Below, one piece after another: positions 53,027 to 62,896 of a stretch of 64,000 nt of DNA. Both the position numbers and the translations under genes were made by a program. The stretch is from positions 1 through 64,000 of the forward strand of contig CALVKA010000001.1 of NCBI GenBank assembly GCA_944332475.1, written 5' to 3'. This DNA is from an uncultured Bacilli bacterium (lineage in GTDB: Bacteria > Bacillota_I > Bacilli_A > RF39 > UBA660). Below the pieces are notes generated by a model that saw nothing but the letters and a program-made list of their open reading frames with translations, made no database searches and was not told the origin of the DNA. Numbering within the stretch: position 1 is the stretch's first letter; the number at the start of each line of letters is the position of its first letter.

Positions 53027-53739
53027 TTTCTCCTTATTGTGAGGAAAATATTAATGTTCGTATTTCTCCTGAACTTGCCGAATTTACTAGGGGAGAAGTT
53101 GGAGAAGAAGGAGGACTTGTTGAGAATGAAGATGGTAGTCATGACTTTGTAGGTGATGAGACTTCTGCTGTTAGTAATTATATCCAACTTCCTGGGGATA
53201 CTTATTTATGGAGAATTTTATCTATTGATTCGGATGGCAATTTAAAGATTATTCGTAATCGAGATGAAAGTTTGACTTCTATTTATACTACAGCAGATTC
53301 TTCTAACTGGGCAGGTACGACAGTTCTTGCGAATTTAAATAGTTTTTATCAGGAGCATTTGGCAAATTTATCTGATATCATTGTTCAAAATCCTAATTGG
53401 TTATTAACGAGTGCTAGCAATAGTAATCCTACTGCAGTCACTATTAATGGTAGTTATACGGATAGTCTGATTGGTTTGATTCGAAATGATGAAGTGGTTA
53501 ATAGTTCTGGTAGTGTTTCAAATAATGGAGACTGTGCTTCTTGGTTAAATGATGGTTATCAGTGGACGATGACTTCTGTTACGAATAAGCCGAAACAGGC
53601 GTTTCGAATGAATGAGGGAAAATTTCGAAATTCTAATATTAATACGAACACTGTATATCGCCCTGTTATTTATTTAAAGTCCACGGTTTCTTTTTCGGGT
53701 GGTACTGGGACTGAGGGGGCTCCATTTGTTGTTTCATAA
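53014..53739 (+). CDS. DUF6273-like domain protein, probably 5'-truncated
   Basis: A 241-residue frame. It reads LPGDTYLWRILSIDSDG near 70, NSNPTAVTINGSYTDS in the middle, and ends FRNSNINTNTVYRPVIYLKS and FSGGTGTEGAPF. That is the same layout as the C-terminal domain of the VWA adhesin at 60-2993. Yet there is no signal peptide and no SD before ATG 53014 or 53023, and the frame opens inside the preceding gene. Related proteins usually carry an exported N-terminus. It is probably a remnant cut off from its start, or part of a frameshifted gene. Unlike the adhesin it has no GC-rich block. Confidence 0.5.
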   Translation: MQEMISPYCEENINVRISPELAEFTRGEVGEEGGLVENEDGSHDFVGDETSAVSNYIQLPGDTYLWRILSIDSDGNLKIIRNRDESLTSIYTTADSSNWAGTTVLANLNSFYQEHLANLSDIIVQNPNWLLTSASNSNPTAVTINGSYTDSLIGLIRNDEVVNSSGSVSNNGDCASWLNDGYQWTMTSVTNKPKQAFRMNEGKFRNSNINTNTVYRPVIYLKSTVSFSGGTGTEGAPFVVS

Positions 53740-53747
53740 AAAAATAT

Positions 53748-53775
53748 TTGTTTTTCTTGTTTCTTGTGTTATAAT
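53748..53775 (+). promoter_or_regulatory. Sigma-A promoter of the pheST T-box
   Basis: TTGTTT (53748-53753), 16 bases, TATAAT (53770-53775). Confidence 0.65.
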
Positions 53776-53781
53776 AAGCGT

Positions 53782-53993
53782 ATCGATGTTGATTAAGAAG
53801 TAGTAATAAATGAGGTCTTTAGAGAGAGTCTGTGGATGGTGGAAACAGATAGGAATAGTTTATGAATTCGTCTTAGGAGTCCCTATAACAAAATTATAGG
53901 CGTTAATCGCGTTAAGATAATTGAGTTAGTTTACTACTATAAATTAAGGTGGTACCGTGTTGTGAGACACCCTTAAGTTATAGTTTTTTTTTG
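53782..53993 (+). promoter_or_regulatory. T-box riboswitch, phenylalanine-specific
   Basis: The AGAGAG element is at 53821-53827. A TTC specifier (Phe) is at 53867-53869 in the GAATTC context. The T-box core AAGGTGGTACCGTG is at 53947-53960. The terminator pairs ACTATAAATTAAGGTG (about 53936-53951) with CACCCTTAAGTTATAGT (about 53968-53985), then a long T run. It controls pheS-pheT. Confidence 0.9.
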
Positions 53994-54015
53994 TTATTAA
54001 AAGGAGAGGTTATTT

Positions 54016-55065
54016 ATGAATATGGATCAATTACAAGAAGAAATGTTACAAGAGTTAGAGCAAGTAACAGATTTGAAACTATTAAATGATTTAAGAGTTA
54101 AATATTTAGGTAAAAAAGGTCTTATTACGGAGTTAAATAGTGAGATTAAAAATGTTCCTAATGAAGAAAAAAAGGAATTTGGACAAAAGGTTAATGGTCT
54201 TCGTTCTTTGTTTCAGTCTCATTATGATGAAATCAAAAGTCGTTTAGAAGAAGAGGAGTTAAATCAAAAATTAGCAAGTGAAGCTATTGATATTAGTTTG
54301 CCTAGTACTAGGGTGTATCAAGGTGCTCCTAATATTTTAGAAAAATTGATTGAAGAAGTAGAAGAAGTTTGTATGTCTATGGGATATGATGTTGTGGATG
54401 GACCTGAGATTGAAGAGGATAAATATAATTTTGAAATGTTAAATATTCCAAAAGGGCATCCTGCTAGAGATGCACAAGATACGTTTTATTTGGAGGGAGA
54501 AGAGATTTTACTTCGAAGTCAGACTTCTCCTGTACAGGTTCGTACGATGTTAAAAGGTAAGGGTGAAGTACCAGTTAGAGTTATTTGCCCTGGTAAAACT
54601 TATCGTCGTGATGATGATGATGCTACTCATTCTCATCAATTTATGCAAATTGAAGGTTTGCTTGTTGATAAAGATATTTCTTTATCTGATCTAAAGGGTA
54701 CGATTGATGTCATTGTTAAGAAGTTGTTTGGAAAAGATGTTGAAACACGTTTTCGTCCAAGTTATTATCAATTTACAGAGCCTTCTGTAGAAGTGGATAT
54801 CAGTTGTTTCAATTGTAAAGGGAAAGGATGTAATATCTGTAAACATACTGGTTGGATTACGATTGCTGGTGCTGGAGTAGTTCATCCTAATGTGCTTCGT
54901 ATGAGTGGATATGATCCTGATGTTTGGAGTGGCTTTGCTTTTGGTTTTGGAGCAGAGCGTATGGCTATGTTAAAATATGATATCAACGATTTAAGAGTTT
55001 TTTATAATACGGATTTAAGGGAAGTTAAACATTTTGATAGAGGGGAGTTAGAGAATCATGATTAG
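54016..55065 (+). CDS. pheS: Phenylalanyl-tRNA synthetase alpha subunit
   Basis: A 349-residue class II subunit. The N-terminal coiled coil (10-90) is followed by the catalytic core with HPARDAQDTFY near 155, YRRDDDDATHSHQF (motif 2, about 196-209) and GFGAERMAML (motif 3, near 316). A Cys pair set CFNCKGKGCNICKHTGW is present. The gene overlaps pheT by eight bases. Confidence 0.96.
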   Translation: MNMDQLQEEMLQELEQVTDLKLLNDLRVKYLGKKGLITELNSEIKNVPNEEKKEFGQKVNGLRSLFQSHYDEIKSRLEEEELNQKLASEAIDISLPSTRVYQGAPNILEKLIEEVEEVCMSMGYDVVDGPEIEEDKYNFEMLNIPKGHPARDAQDTFYLEGEEILLRSQTSPVQVRTMLKGKGEVPVRVICPGKTYRRDDDDATHSHQFMQIEGLLVDKDISLSDLKGTIDVIVKKLFGKDVETRFRPSYYQFTEPSVEVDISCFNCKGKGCNICKHTGWITIAGAGVVHPNVLRMSGYDPDVWSGFAFGFGAERMAMLKYDINDLRVFYNTDLREVKHFDRGELENHD

Positions 55066-57430
55066 TTTGGAATGGGTAAAAGATTATATTGATATATCTG
55101 ATCAAGATTTAGAAGAATTAGCTGTTAAAATAACAGAAGCTGGTATCAATGTAGAAAAAGTAATTACGAATCATATTGATAACTTAGTTATTGGTAAAGT
55201 TGTCTCTTGTGTTGATCATCCTAATAGCGATCATTTGCATGTTTGTCAAGTGGATGTTGGTAATGAAGAGTTGCAGCAAATTGTCTGTGGTGCTCCTAAT
55301 GTATGTGAGGGAATTAAAGTTATTGTTGCGCTACCTGGTGCTGTTTTACCTGGTGACTTTCAAATTAAAGCTAGTAAAATTCGTGGAGTAGAGTCTAAGG
55401 GTATGATTTGTGCTTTGTTTGAACTTGGATTAGAAGAGAAGACTGAGGAGACCTATAGTCGTGGTATTGAAGTTTTAGCTCACGATGCTCCTATTGGTAA
55501 AGATCCGCTTGTCTATATGGGACTTGAGTCCACTTTATATGAGTTGGATGTTCATAAACATCGTAATAATGATTGCTACTATCATATTGGGTTTGCTTAT
55601 GAGATTGCGGCTATTTTAAATCGCAAAGTGACATTACCTGATTGTAGTTATCATGAGGATAAAGATTCTGTAGAGAAGCATTTTTCTTTAGATGTTGAAA
55701 CTAGCAAATGTCCTTATTATTTGGCTAAGATGGTTACTGGTGTAAAAATCGGGGAGTCTCCTGAATTTATGCAAAGAAGACTTATTGCTGCTGGTATGAG
55801 ACCAATTAATAATGTTGTTGATATTTCAAATTATGTTATGTTAGAGTTTGGTCAACCTCTTCATTTCTTTGATAAAGATACGTTGGGTGATCATATTTTA
55901 GTAAGAGATGCGAAAGAAGGAGAAGAAGTTGTTACTCTTGATGGTAAGAGGCGTGTTCTTCGAAGTAGCGACATTGTTATTACAGATGGTAGCAAACCTG
56001 TTTGTATTGCTGGTGTCATGGGTGGAGAAAATACTGAGGTAACAGAAAATACAAAAAATATTTTAATCGAAGCAGCTATCTTTGATTCTGTTAGTATTCG
56101 TTATACAGCTGCTCACTTGGATCTTAGAAGTGAGGCTAGTATTCGTTATGGTAAGGGATTAAATTATGAATATACCTTGATGGCTATCAATCGTGCGTGT
56201 CATTTATTAGAAAAGTATGCAGGAGCTAAAGTGTTATCTGGTATGGTTCGTCATGATGTTGTTGATAAGAGCGAAAAGGTTGTTGAGTTTAGACCGGAAC
56301 AAGTAGATAAGATGTTAGGTATTCGTATTACGGAAGAGGATATGAAGTTTGAACTTGAACGACTTGACTTTCCTTATACGATTCGTGATGGTGTATTTAG
56401 AGTTGTTATTCCTAAGAGAAGACTTGATGTAGATCCTAATGTTAATGATATTGCAGAAGAAATCGGTAGACTTTACGGATATCAGAAGTTGGTTTCTACA
56501 TTACCTAAAGTTGGTATTCGTCGTGGCGAATATGTTGGTGATGTCAAATATCGTAAAGCGGTGTCTAAACGTCTTCGTAGTTTAGGATTTAACGAGGTTA
56601 AAACTTATACATTGGTATCACCTGAAATGAGTTCTCATTTTGATTATGAAGGTAAAGAAAAAGCCATCTTACCAAATCCAATGAGTGTGGATAAAAGTGT
56701 TGTTCGTACCACTTTAATTCCATCTTTACTTCAAGTTTATCAATACAACAAAGCTCGTAAAGTAGAAGATGTTGCAATTTATGAGGTTGCGAAAACATAT
56801 GATAAAAGTTATCAGGAAGAAAGTAAGATTGCTTTCTTAATGCAAGGAGATTATGTTGTTAATCCTTGGAAGAGTAGTGTTTCTTGTGACTTTTATTTGA
56901 TGAAAGGTTTTGTTGAAGATATTCTTTGTTATTTTGGTTTTCAAAATCGTTATCAATTTGTTAATGCTAACCTACCTGATATGCATCCTGGCAAATCTTG
57001 TCAAATTTTAATTGATAGAAAACCGGTTGGTATTTTAGGGCAAGTTCATCCGAGAGTATGTAAGGATGAAGTTTATGTTTGTGAGATTTCTTTACAAGCT
57101 TTGATGCAACATGTCAAACCATTGAAGTTTAAGGAAGCAAGTAAGTATCCAACGATTGCTAAGGATGTGGCGTTTGTTGTAGATAAGGATGTTATCTCTT
57201 GTGATATAGAAGCTACGATTAAAAAGGCTGGTGGAAGACTTCTTCAGTCTATTGAAGTCTTTGATGTTTATGAAGGAGAACATGTAGCGGAAGGTAAGAA
57301 GTCTATTGCTTATAATTTGTTGTTTATGGCTGATGATCGTACTTTGACAGATGAGGAAGTTATGAAAGTGTTTGATCAAATTATAGATAAAGTGGTTTCT
57401 GTTCATTCTGCAGAAGTACGTGACAAGTAA
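55058..57430 (+). CDS. pheT: Phenylalanyl-tRNA synthetase beta subunit
   Basis: A 790-residue subunit. The N-terminal OB/EMAP-like tRNA-binding domain (about 40-150, HPNSDHLHVCQVDVG) is followed by the B3/B4 editing domain, B5 (SEKVVEFRPEQVDKMLG) and the catalytic-like fold, and a C-terminal anticodon-binding FDX-ACB domain (YPTIAKDVAFVVD). It works as (alpha-beta)2 with PheS. Start ATG 55058 overlaps pheS. Confidence 0.96.
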   Translation: MISLEWVKDYIDISDQDLEELAVKITEAGINVEKVITNHIDNLVIGKVVSCVDHPNSDHLHVCQVDVGNEELQQIVCGAPNVCEGIKVIVALPGAVLPGDFQIKASKIRGVESKGMICALFELGLEEKTEETYSRGIEVLAHDAPIGKDPLVYMGLESTLYELDVHKHRNNDCYYHIGFAYEIAAILNRKVTLPDCSYHEDKDSVEKHFSLDVETSKCPYYLAKMVTGVKIGESPEFMQRRLIAAGMRPINNVVDISNYVMLEFGQPLHFFDKDTLGDHILVRDAKEGEEVVTLDGKRRVLRSSDIVITDGSKPVCIAGVMGGENTEVTENTKNILIEAAIFDSVSIRYTAAHLDLRSEASIRYGKGLNYEYTLMAINRACHLLEKYAGAKVLSGMVRHDVVDKSEKVVEFRPEQVDKMLGIRITEEDMKFELERLDFPYTIRDGVFRVVIPKRRLDVDPNVNDIAEEIGRLYGYQKLVSTLPKVGIRRGEYVGDVKYRKAVSKRLRSLGFNEVKTYTLVSPEMSSHFDYEGKEKAILPNPMSVDKSVVRTTLIPSLLQVYQYNKARKVEDVAIYEVAKTYDKSYQEESKIAFLMQGDYVVNPWKSSVSCDFYLMKGFVEDILCYFGFQNRYQFVNANLPDMHPGKSCQILIDRKPVGILGQVHPRVCKDEVYVCEISLQALMQHVKPLKFKEASKYPTIAKDVAFVVDKDVISCDIEATIKKAGGRLLQSIEVFDVYEGEHVAEGKKSIAYNLLFMADDRTLTDEEVMKVFDQIIDKVVSVHSAEVRDK

Positions 57431-57439
57431 TTATATATG

Positions 57440-57474
57440 AAAAGGTAAAAGCTATACTTTTACCTTTTTTTGTT
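57440..57474 (+). terminator. Terminator after pheT
   Basis: AAAGGTAAAAG / CTTTTACCTTT stem (about 57441-57467) with a five-base loop and a T run. Confidence 0.9.
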
Positions 57475-57537
57475 TTATACTTTTAACATAGAGAGTGTAT
57501 GCATTTTGTTGGGATGTCATTTTGGAGGTGTAGTGTT

Positions 57538-58422
57538 ATGAAAAAAAGTGAACATAAATTTTCGTGTTTATTTGGTCTAATTTTATTATTATCTTTGGTT
57601 TCTCTTATTTATTTGTCTTATTTGGCATTAACGGCTGAAAGTTCTGTTAGTAGTTTTATTCGAAGAGTTGACCCCTTAACTGTTTTGGCTATTATTTTTA
57701 CATTGCCTATTTATGTTATTGTGGTTTCCTATAGTTTGCGTTTTTTTGCAGTTCATGATAAAAATCAAAATGTTGTTATGGCACCACAGACGACAGTTGA
57801 AGGGATTTTAGATGAGAAAACACGGAATATGTTAGATAAAGATGGTGATGGGGAAATTATGATTTCTGAATATTATCCTTTATCAGAAGGAGAAGTATTA
57901 CAAAAGGTTTTAGAGGTAGATTCTAGGTTTTCTAAGGAAGATTTTTATGCCTGGGTAAAACATTTATATTCTACTATTTTAGAAGCACTTGATAAGAAAA
58001 ATCCTGTTATGCTACGTCGTTTTGAAAGCGATTATCTGTATCAGAGACACATTGCTTTATTTGAAGATATTAAAGCAAGTGGTGCTAGTATTTCTAATTA
58101 TGCTATTAAAGGAGTATTACTAAAAGATTTTAAGATTGAAGGAGATAAAGAGATTTTAGTAGTAGCTTTAAGTGCATCTATTAATAAAGAAAGTATTTAT
58201 GATGATAAGTATAAATCTTATATTTTGACTTTCGCTAGAAAAAAGGGTGTTAAGACAACGGGAACTTTATTAGATCAAAAAGAGACCAATTGTCCAAATT
58301 GTGGAGCAGTTTTGGATTTAAATGAACAAGGAATTTGTTCTTACTGCCATACCGTTATTTCTAATGGTGATTTTGGGTGGATATTAATTGATATGAAAAG
58401 TATTAAGTTGGTTGGAGACTAA
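57538..58422 (+). CDS. Tim44-like membrane protein with EF-hand-like loop and zinc ribbon
   Basis: A 294-residue protein. ATG 57538 follows GGAGGTG. Two membrane helices (about 10-32, 45-68) are followed by an EF-hand-like DKDGDGEI loop (100-107). A Tim44-like domain (about 115-240) comes next, which in mitochondria binds membrane and motor, and then a zinc ribbon with Cys252, Cys255, Cys267 and Cys270. Bacterial Tim44-like domain proteins have no settled function. The mix of domains is unusual. Confidence 0.7.
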   Translation: MKKSEHKFSCLFGLILLLSLVSLIYLSYLALTAESSVSSFIRRVDPLTVLAIIFTLPIYVIVVSYSLRFFAVHDKNQNVVMAPQTTVEGILDEKTRNMLDKDGDGEIMISEYYPLSEGEVLQKVLEVDSRFSKEDFYAWVKHLYSTILEALDKKNPVMLRRFESDYLYQRHIALFEDIKASGASISNYAIKGVLLKDFKIEGDKEILVVALSASINKESIYDDKYKSYILTFARKKGVKTTGTLLDQKETNCPNCGAVLDLNEQGICSYCHTVISNGDFGWILIDMKSIKLVGD

Positions 58423-58426
58423 AAAG

Positions 58427-58452
58427 GAATGCTTTATTTAGCATTCTTTTCT
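58427..58452. terminator. Bidirectional terminator between convergent genes
   Basis: GAATGC / GCATTC stem (58427-58446) with an eight-base loop and T on both sides. It serves the Tim44-like gene and the minus-strand gene. Confidence 0.8.
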
Positions 58453-58800
58453 TTTTTTTTCTTGTTCTTCTTTTTTTGTTTTCACAATTTTTAGTTTAGT
58501 ATTTACTTTTAATTCTTTTACAGTATTTAAAGGTAGAAAATAAACATTATAAACCTTTCTTTTTGGAAAAATATATTTTTCTGTATTCATTTTTTCATAT
58601 AGATATAAAATATTATCTTCTTTATCTGTTAGTACAATATCTATTTTTTGACATAAAAAGTTTGTGGTGACAAATTTCTTTTTTGAAAATTTAACTCCAT
58701 AGTCGATTGGTTCTAAAACAAATTTTAGTCCTTTAAAGCGATTCCAAAAACCTTTTAGTTCTATTATTTTTATTTTTTTCCTTTTTACCTGTAAATACAT
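58438..58800 (-). CDS. DUF192-like small protein
   Basis: A 120-residue basic protein. The pattern FWNRFKGLKFVL...GVKF...TNFLCQKIDIVLTDKEDNIL resembles DUF192 (UPF0127) domains, which form small beta-barrels of unknown function. It is rich in Lys and ends KKEEQEKKRKEC. Identification is from pattern memory only. It is alone on this strand. Confidence 0.5.
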   Translation of the reverse strand: MYLQVKRKKIKIIELKGFWNRFKGLKFVLEPIDYGVKFSKKKFVTTNFLCQKIDIVLTDKEDNILYLYEKMNTEKYIFPKRKVYNVYFLPLNTVKELKVNTKLKIVKTKKEEQEKKRKEC

Positions 58801-58895
58801 ATTTTTTCCCTCTTTCTTTTTTATTTTAACATTTTTTCTTTCATTTACAAAGTATATTAAATATGATATTATATATAGGAAAAGGAGGTAATAGT

Positions 58896-59618
58896 ATGAG
58901 TGGACATTCTAAATGGGCAACGATTCACCGTAAAAAAGGATTAATCGATGCTGCTCGTGGTAAAGTGTTTCAAAAATTGGCAAAAGAAATTATGGTAGCA
59001 GCTAAGGGTGGTAGTCCTGATCCTGATCAGAATGCAGCCTTACGTTTAGCTGTGGATAAAGCTAAAGCACAGAATATGCCAAAAGAAAATATTAATAAGG
59101 CAATTGAAAAAGCAACTGGTTCTGGTGATGCAGAAAACTATGAAAGCATTAGATATGAAGGTTATGGTCATGGTGGAGTTGCGTTTATTGTAGATTGTTT
59201 AACTGATAATCGTAATAGAACAGCCTCACAAGTTCGTAGTGCTTTTACAAAAGCTGGTGGTAATTTAGGTACAGATGGATCTGTTAGTTATATGTTTGAA
59301 CGTCGTGGATCTATTGTTATTCCTGCTGATTATGACGAAGATACGATGATGATGGTAGCATTAGATGCTGGTGCACTTGATTTTGAAAAAGTAGGGGATC
59401 ATTATTTAATTACAACAGATACTGAAAGTTTTGCTAATGTAAAGAAAGCTTTAGAAGATAATGATGTGAAAGAATTTTTAGAGTGTGAACTTACCTATAT
59501 TCCAAATATGGAAGTTACTCTTGATGAAGAAGGAGCAGAAAAGGTACATAAGTTAGTAGATACTCTAGAAGATTTAGATGATGTACAAGATGTATATTAT
59601 AATTTAAAAGAAGATTAA
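58896..59618 (+). CDS. yebC: YebC/PmpR-family protein
   Basis: A 240-residue protein (normal length). ATG 58896 follows AGGAGGT; an earlier in-frame start has no SD. It begins SGHSKWATIHRKKG and carries RYEGYGHGGVAFIVDCLTDN, both diagnostic. Family members act as transcription regulators or, by recent reports, in translation of proline-rich stretches. An extended -10 (TGA-TATTAT, 58864-58872) precedes it. Confidence 0.94.
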   Translation: MSGHSKWATIHRKKGLIDAARGKVFQKLAKEIMVAAKGGSPDPDQNAALRLAVDKAKAQNMPKENINKAIEKATGSGDAENYESIRYEGYGHGGVAFIVDCLTDNRNRTASQVRSAFTKAGGNLGTDGSVSYMFERRGSIVIPADYDEDTMMMVALDAGALDFEKVGDHYLITTDTESFANVKKALEDNDVKEFLECELTYIPNMEVTLDEEGAEKVHKLVDTLEDLDDVQDVYYNLKED

Positions 59619-59631
59619 TTAGGAGAATATT

Positions 59632-60159
59632 ATGGATAAAGAAGCTCAATTAAAAAAGATCAATACAGAACTTAAAGTCTATATTAATGAGGCTTCTTTT
59701 ATTTCGAATGCGTGTAGAAATCAATTACTTCGTATGTTAGGAAGAGAATTTGATATTGATTTACCAATTGAGGATTTTCAAAATATTGATGTTCGTTTAT
59801 TTGAAAATGGTAATATCGAAATGAGAGGAGATCTTTATTCTAGAGAAGAGGAACTTTCTTTTGAGGAAGTATTAACAAGGTATGCTTCTTTTCAAGAAAA
59901 AGCTGATGGATTATTACAGAGAAGAGGGAAAAGTGCTTTTCCAAATAATGATAAGAATAATATCAAAAATCTGTTGATTGTTATGGTGATGTTAACATTT
60001 TTTATTGCTTTGACAATTTATGCGATTCGTTCTTTTTTTAATGGAAATTATATTCATTCTCTTTGGTTATTGTTTGTTGTTTTTTCTTGGTTGGTACCGA
60101 ATGTCAGAGAAAGATTTCAACAGGCATTTCATTATATTAAAAGAAAGTTGAAAAAATAG
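59632..60159 (+). CDS. Two-helix membrane protein of unknown function
   Basis: A 175-residue protein. The first 105 residues are soluble and helical (ELKVYINEASFISNACRNQLLRML). Two membrane helices follow near 112-132 and 140-158, then a basic tail. It begins 13 bases after yebC and ends at a strong terminator, so it shares that operon. No family is recognised. Confidence 0.65.
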   Translation: MDKEAQLKKINTELKVYINEASFISNACRNQLLRMLGREFDIDLPIEDFQNIDVRLFENGNIEMRGDLYSREEELSFEEVLTRYASFQEKADGLLQRRGKSAFPNNDKNNIKNLLIVMVMLTFFIALTIYAIRSFFNGNYIHSLWLLFVVFSWLVPNVRERFQQAFHYIKRKLKK

Positions 60160-60184
60160 GCAACAACTTTGGTTGTTGCTTTTT
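60160..60184 (+). terminator. Terminator after the membrane protein gene
   Basis: GCAACAAC / GTTGTTGC eight-base stem (60160-60179) with a TTTG loop and T run. Confidence 0.9.
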
Positions 60185-60190
60185 GTTCGA

Positions 60191-60219
60191 TTGCGACTTT
60201 TTCTCTTTTGTTATATAAT
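60191..60219 (+). promoter_or_regulatory. Sigma-A promoter of ruvA-ruvB-queA
   Basis: TTGCGA (60191-60196), 17 bases, TATAAT (60214-60219). Confidence 0.75.
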
Positions 60220-60240
60220 TGCTCTAGGAGTTGAAGATGA

Positions 60241-60804
60241 ATGTATGATTATATAAATGGAACGATTGCGGAATTAAAGAATAATGCGATTGTTATTGAT
60301 AATAATGGGATTGGATATTTAGTTTATGTACCAAATCCTTATGCTTTTGAAGTTGGTAAACAGTATAAAGTTTTTGTTTACCAACAACTAAAAGAAGATG
60401 AAGAAGCTTTATTTGGTTTTAAAATAAGGCAAGAAAAAGAATTGTTTTTAAAGTTAATTAGTGTTAAGGGACTTGGTTGTCGTATGGCATTGCCTATTCT
60501 TGCCGTGGGCTCTATTGATGGTATTATGGATGCGATTGAAAGAGAAAATATTCTATATTTGAAAAAGTTTCCTAAGATTGGTGAGAAGTTAGCTAGACAG
60601 ATTGTTTTAGATTTAAAAGGAAAGTTAGAATTTATTGGAACTGGTATTACGGATGATGTTGTTGAAAATGAAGAAGAATTAACAGAAGCTTTGATGGCTT
60701 TGGGATATAAAGATAAAGAAATTAAGAAAGTTATTTCTCAGGTTGATGGTAATCAATCTATCGAAGAACAAATTAAAGAAGCTTTACGTTTATTATTACG
60801 TTAA
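60241..60804 (+). CDS. ruvA: Holliday junction DNA helicase subunit RuvA
   Basis: A 187-residue Holliday junction binding protein. The OB domain begins MYDYINGTIAELK. Two helix-hairpin-helix motifs follow (LISVKGLGCRMALPIL; FPKIGEKLARQIVLDLKGKL). The C-terminal domain III that binds RuvB is present (EELTEALMALGY). It forms the branch migration motor with RuvB. Confidence 0.95.
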   Translation: MYDYINGTIAELKNNAIVIDNNGIGYLVYVPNPYAFEVGKQYKVFVYQQLKEDEEALFGFKIRQEKELFLKLISVKGLGCRMALPILAVGSIDGIMDAIERENILYLKKFPKIGEKLARQIVLDLKGKLEFIGTGITDDVVENEEELTEALMALGYKDKEIKKVISQVDGNQSIEEQIKEALRLLLR

Positions 60805-60822
60805 TAGAAAGTGGGTGTTTTA

Positions 60823-61821
60823 ATGCAAGAGGAAAGTGTTATTACAAATTATCGTTTAGATGATGATCAGTTGATGGATAATACCATTCGTCCAGAAACC
60901 ATTGATGAGTATGTTGGACAAGAAGATGTGAAAGAAAACATTCGAATTTTTGTAGAGGCAGCGAAAATGAGAAATGAGCCATTGGATCATGTTTTGTTGT
61001 ATGGTCCTCCGGGATTAGGAAAGACAACTCTTGCATTTATTATTGCTCATGAATTAGGTACAAACATTAAAACGGCTAGTGGGCCTAGTATTGAAAAGAG
61101 TGGAGATTTAGCTGCTATTTTATCTTCTCTAGAGCCAGGGGATGTTTTATTTATCGATGAAATTCATCGTATGCCTAGATATATTGAAGAGATTTTATAT
61201 CCTGCTATGGAAGATTTTTCTTTGGATATTATTGTTGGTAGTGAAGGTAATAGTCGTAATATTAAAATAGATTTACCACCTTTTACTTTGGTAGGAGCAA
61301 CGACACGTGCTGGAGATTTATCTGCTCCTTTAAGAGACCGTTTTGGGATTGTCTCTAAATTACAGTTTTATACAGTAGATGAACTTACTCGTATTGTTGA
61401 AAGAACTGCTAGGGTATTGGGTGTAGAAATTGAGGAAGAAGCTGCTAGGGAGCTTGCTACTCGTAGTCGTGGAACTCCTAGAATTGCAAATCGTTTGTTT
61501 AAACGTGTTCGTGATTTTGCTTTGGTAAAGGGAAATGGAGTTGTTGATTTAGCGATTACAGAAGAAGCGTTAGAGCGCTTGAAAGTTGATAAGATGGGAC
61601 TTGATAATACAGACCATGAATTGTTGTTTGCCATTATTGAGAAGTTCGGTGGTGGACCTGTTGGAGTGGAAGCATTAAGTAGTTCCATTGGAGAAGAAGT
61701 AACGACGATTGAAGATGTTTATGAACCATATTTATTGCAGACAGGATTATTAAAGAGAACCAGTCGTGGTAGAATTGCGACCGATAAGGCTTATGAAGTA
61801 TTAGGTATTGAAAAACAATGA
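60823..61821 (+). CDS. ruvB: Holliday junction DNA helicase RuvB
   Basis: A 332-residue AAA+ ATPase. ATG 60823 is preferred to a GTG at 60811 that would be part of the SD-like GTGGGTG. Walker A is GPPGLGKTT near 65, Walker B LFIDEIHR, sensor 1 GATTRAG, and the C-terminal winged helix ends RGRIAT. It pulls DNA through RuvA for branch migration. Confidence 0.96.
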   Translation: MQEESVITNYRLDDDQLMDNTIRPETIDEYVGQEDVKENIRIFVEAAKMRNEPLDHVLLYGPPGLGKTTLAFIIAHELGTNIKTASGPSIEKSGDLAAILSSLEPGDVLFIDEIHRMPRYIEEILYPAMEDFSLDIIVGSEGNSRNIKIDLPPFTLVGATTRAGDLSAPLRDRFGIVSKLQFYTVDELTRIVERTARVLGVEIEEEAARELATRSRGTPRIANRLFKRVRDFALVKGNGVVDLAITEEALERLKVDKMGLDNTDHELLFAIIEKFGGGPVGVEALSSSIGEEVTTIEDVYEPYLLQTGLLKRTSRGRIATDKAYEVLGIEKQ

Positions 61822-61864
61822 TATATATGTGTTTTAAGATATTTAAAATAGTTGAAAGAAGTTG

Positions 61865-62896
61865 ATGAAGATGACAGTTGAAGAATTTGATTATGATTTA
61901 CCAGAGGAGCTGATTGCTCAAACTCCTTTAAAGAAACGTGATGAGTCTAGACTTATGGTTTTAGATAAAGAAACAGGGGAAATTGAACATAAACATTTTA
62001 GAGATATCCTTTCTTATTTAAATCCAGGAGATACTTTGGTATTGAATGATACTAAGGTTTTGCCAGCTAGACTTTATGGAGAAAAAGAAGATACGAAAGC
62101 GATGATTGAAGTATTACTTTTGAAAAATACAGCGGGGGATACTTGGGAATGTTTGGTAAAACCTGCTCGTCGTATTAAAGAAGGTACTGTAGTTATATTT
62201 GGTAATGGTAAGTTAAAGGCTAAATGTGTTTTTGTAGGAGATGAGGGAATTCGTCATTTTACATTTTCTTATGATGGTATTTTTTTAGAGGTATTAGAAG
62301 AACTTGGTACGATGCCTCTTCCTCCTTATATTCATGAACAATTAGAAGATCAATCTCGTTATCAGACAGTCTATGCGAAAGAAGTTGGTAGTGCTGCGGC
62401 TCCTACAGCGGGCCTTCATTTTACAAAAGAATTGTTAAAAGAGATTGAAGATAAAGGAGTTTGCGTTGCCTATATTACTTTGCATGTTGGTCTTGGTACT
62501 TTTCGACCAGTTAATGTAGATACGGTTGAGAAACATAAAATGCATAGTGAATTTTATCATATGACGAAGGAAGTTGCTGATTTGTTGACAGAAACGAAAA
62601 AGCAAGGAAAGAGAATTATCAGTGTTGGAACAACAAGTACCAGAACATTGGAGACGATTATGAGTTTATATGGAGAATTCCGTGAATGTAGTGGTTGGAC
62701 GGATATCTTTATTTATCCTGGTTATCAGTTTAAGGCAATCGACTGTTTAATTACTAATTTTCATTTACCTAAATCTACTTTAGTGATGCTTGTTTCTGCT
62801 CTTGCTGGAAAAGAACATATTTTACATGCTTACAAGATAGCTGTACAAGAGAAGTATCGTTTCTTTTCTTTCGGGGATGCAATGTTTATTAAGTAG
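61865..62896 (+). CDS. queA: S-adenosylmethionine:tRNA ribosyltransferase-isomerase
   Basis: A 343-residue enzyme of queuosine synthesis; it transfers and isomerises the ribosyl part of SAM onto 7-aminomethyl-7-deazaguanine in tRNA. The start [21 protein letters not shown] is at ATG 61865. Motifs are [12 protein letters not shown] near 60, [10 protein letters not shown] near 180, and [11 protein letters not shown] near 255. The order ruvA-ruvB-queA is as in Bacillus; tgt does not follow directly. Confidence 0.95.
   Translation: MKMTVEEFDYDLPEELIAQTPLKKRDESRLMVLDKETGEIEHKHFRDILSYLNPGDTLVLNDTKVLPARLYGEKEDTKAMIEVLLLKNTAGDTWECLVKPARRIKEGTVVIFGNGKLKAKCVFVGDEGIRHFTFSYDGIFLEVLEELGTMPLPPYIHEQLEDQSRYQTVYAKEVGSAAAPTAGLHFTKELLKEIEDKGVCVAYITLHVGLGTFRPVNVDTVEKHKMHSEFYHMTKEVADLLTETKKQGKRIISVGTTSTRTLETIMSLYGEFRECSGWTDIFIYPGYQFKAIDCLITNFHLPKSTLVMLVSALAGKEHILHAYKIAVQEKYRFFSFGDAMFIK

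Noticed and set aside
57092-57406. Antisense open frame of 104 codons
   Set aside because: Opposite the conserved C-terminus of pheT, no start signals.
61368-61688. Antisense open frame of 106 codons
   Set aside because: Lies within ruvB with no SD and shadow-type composition.
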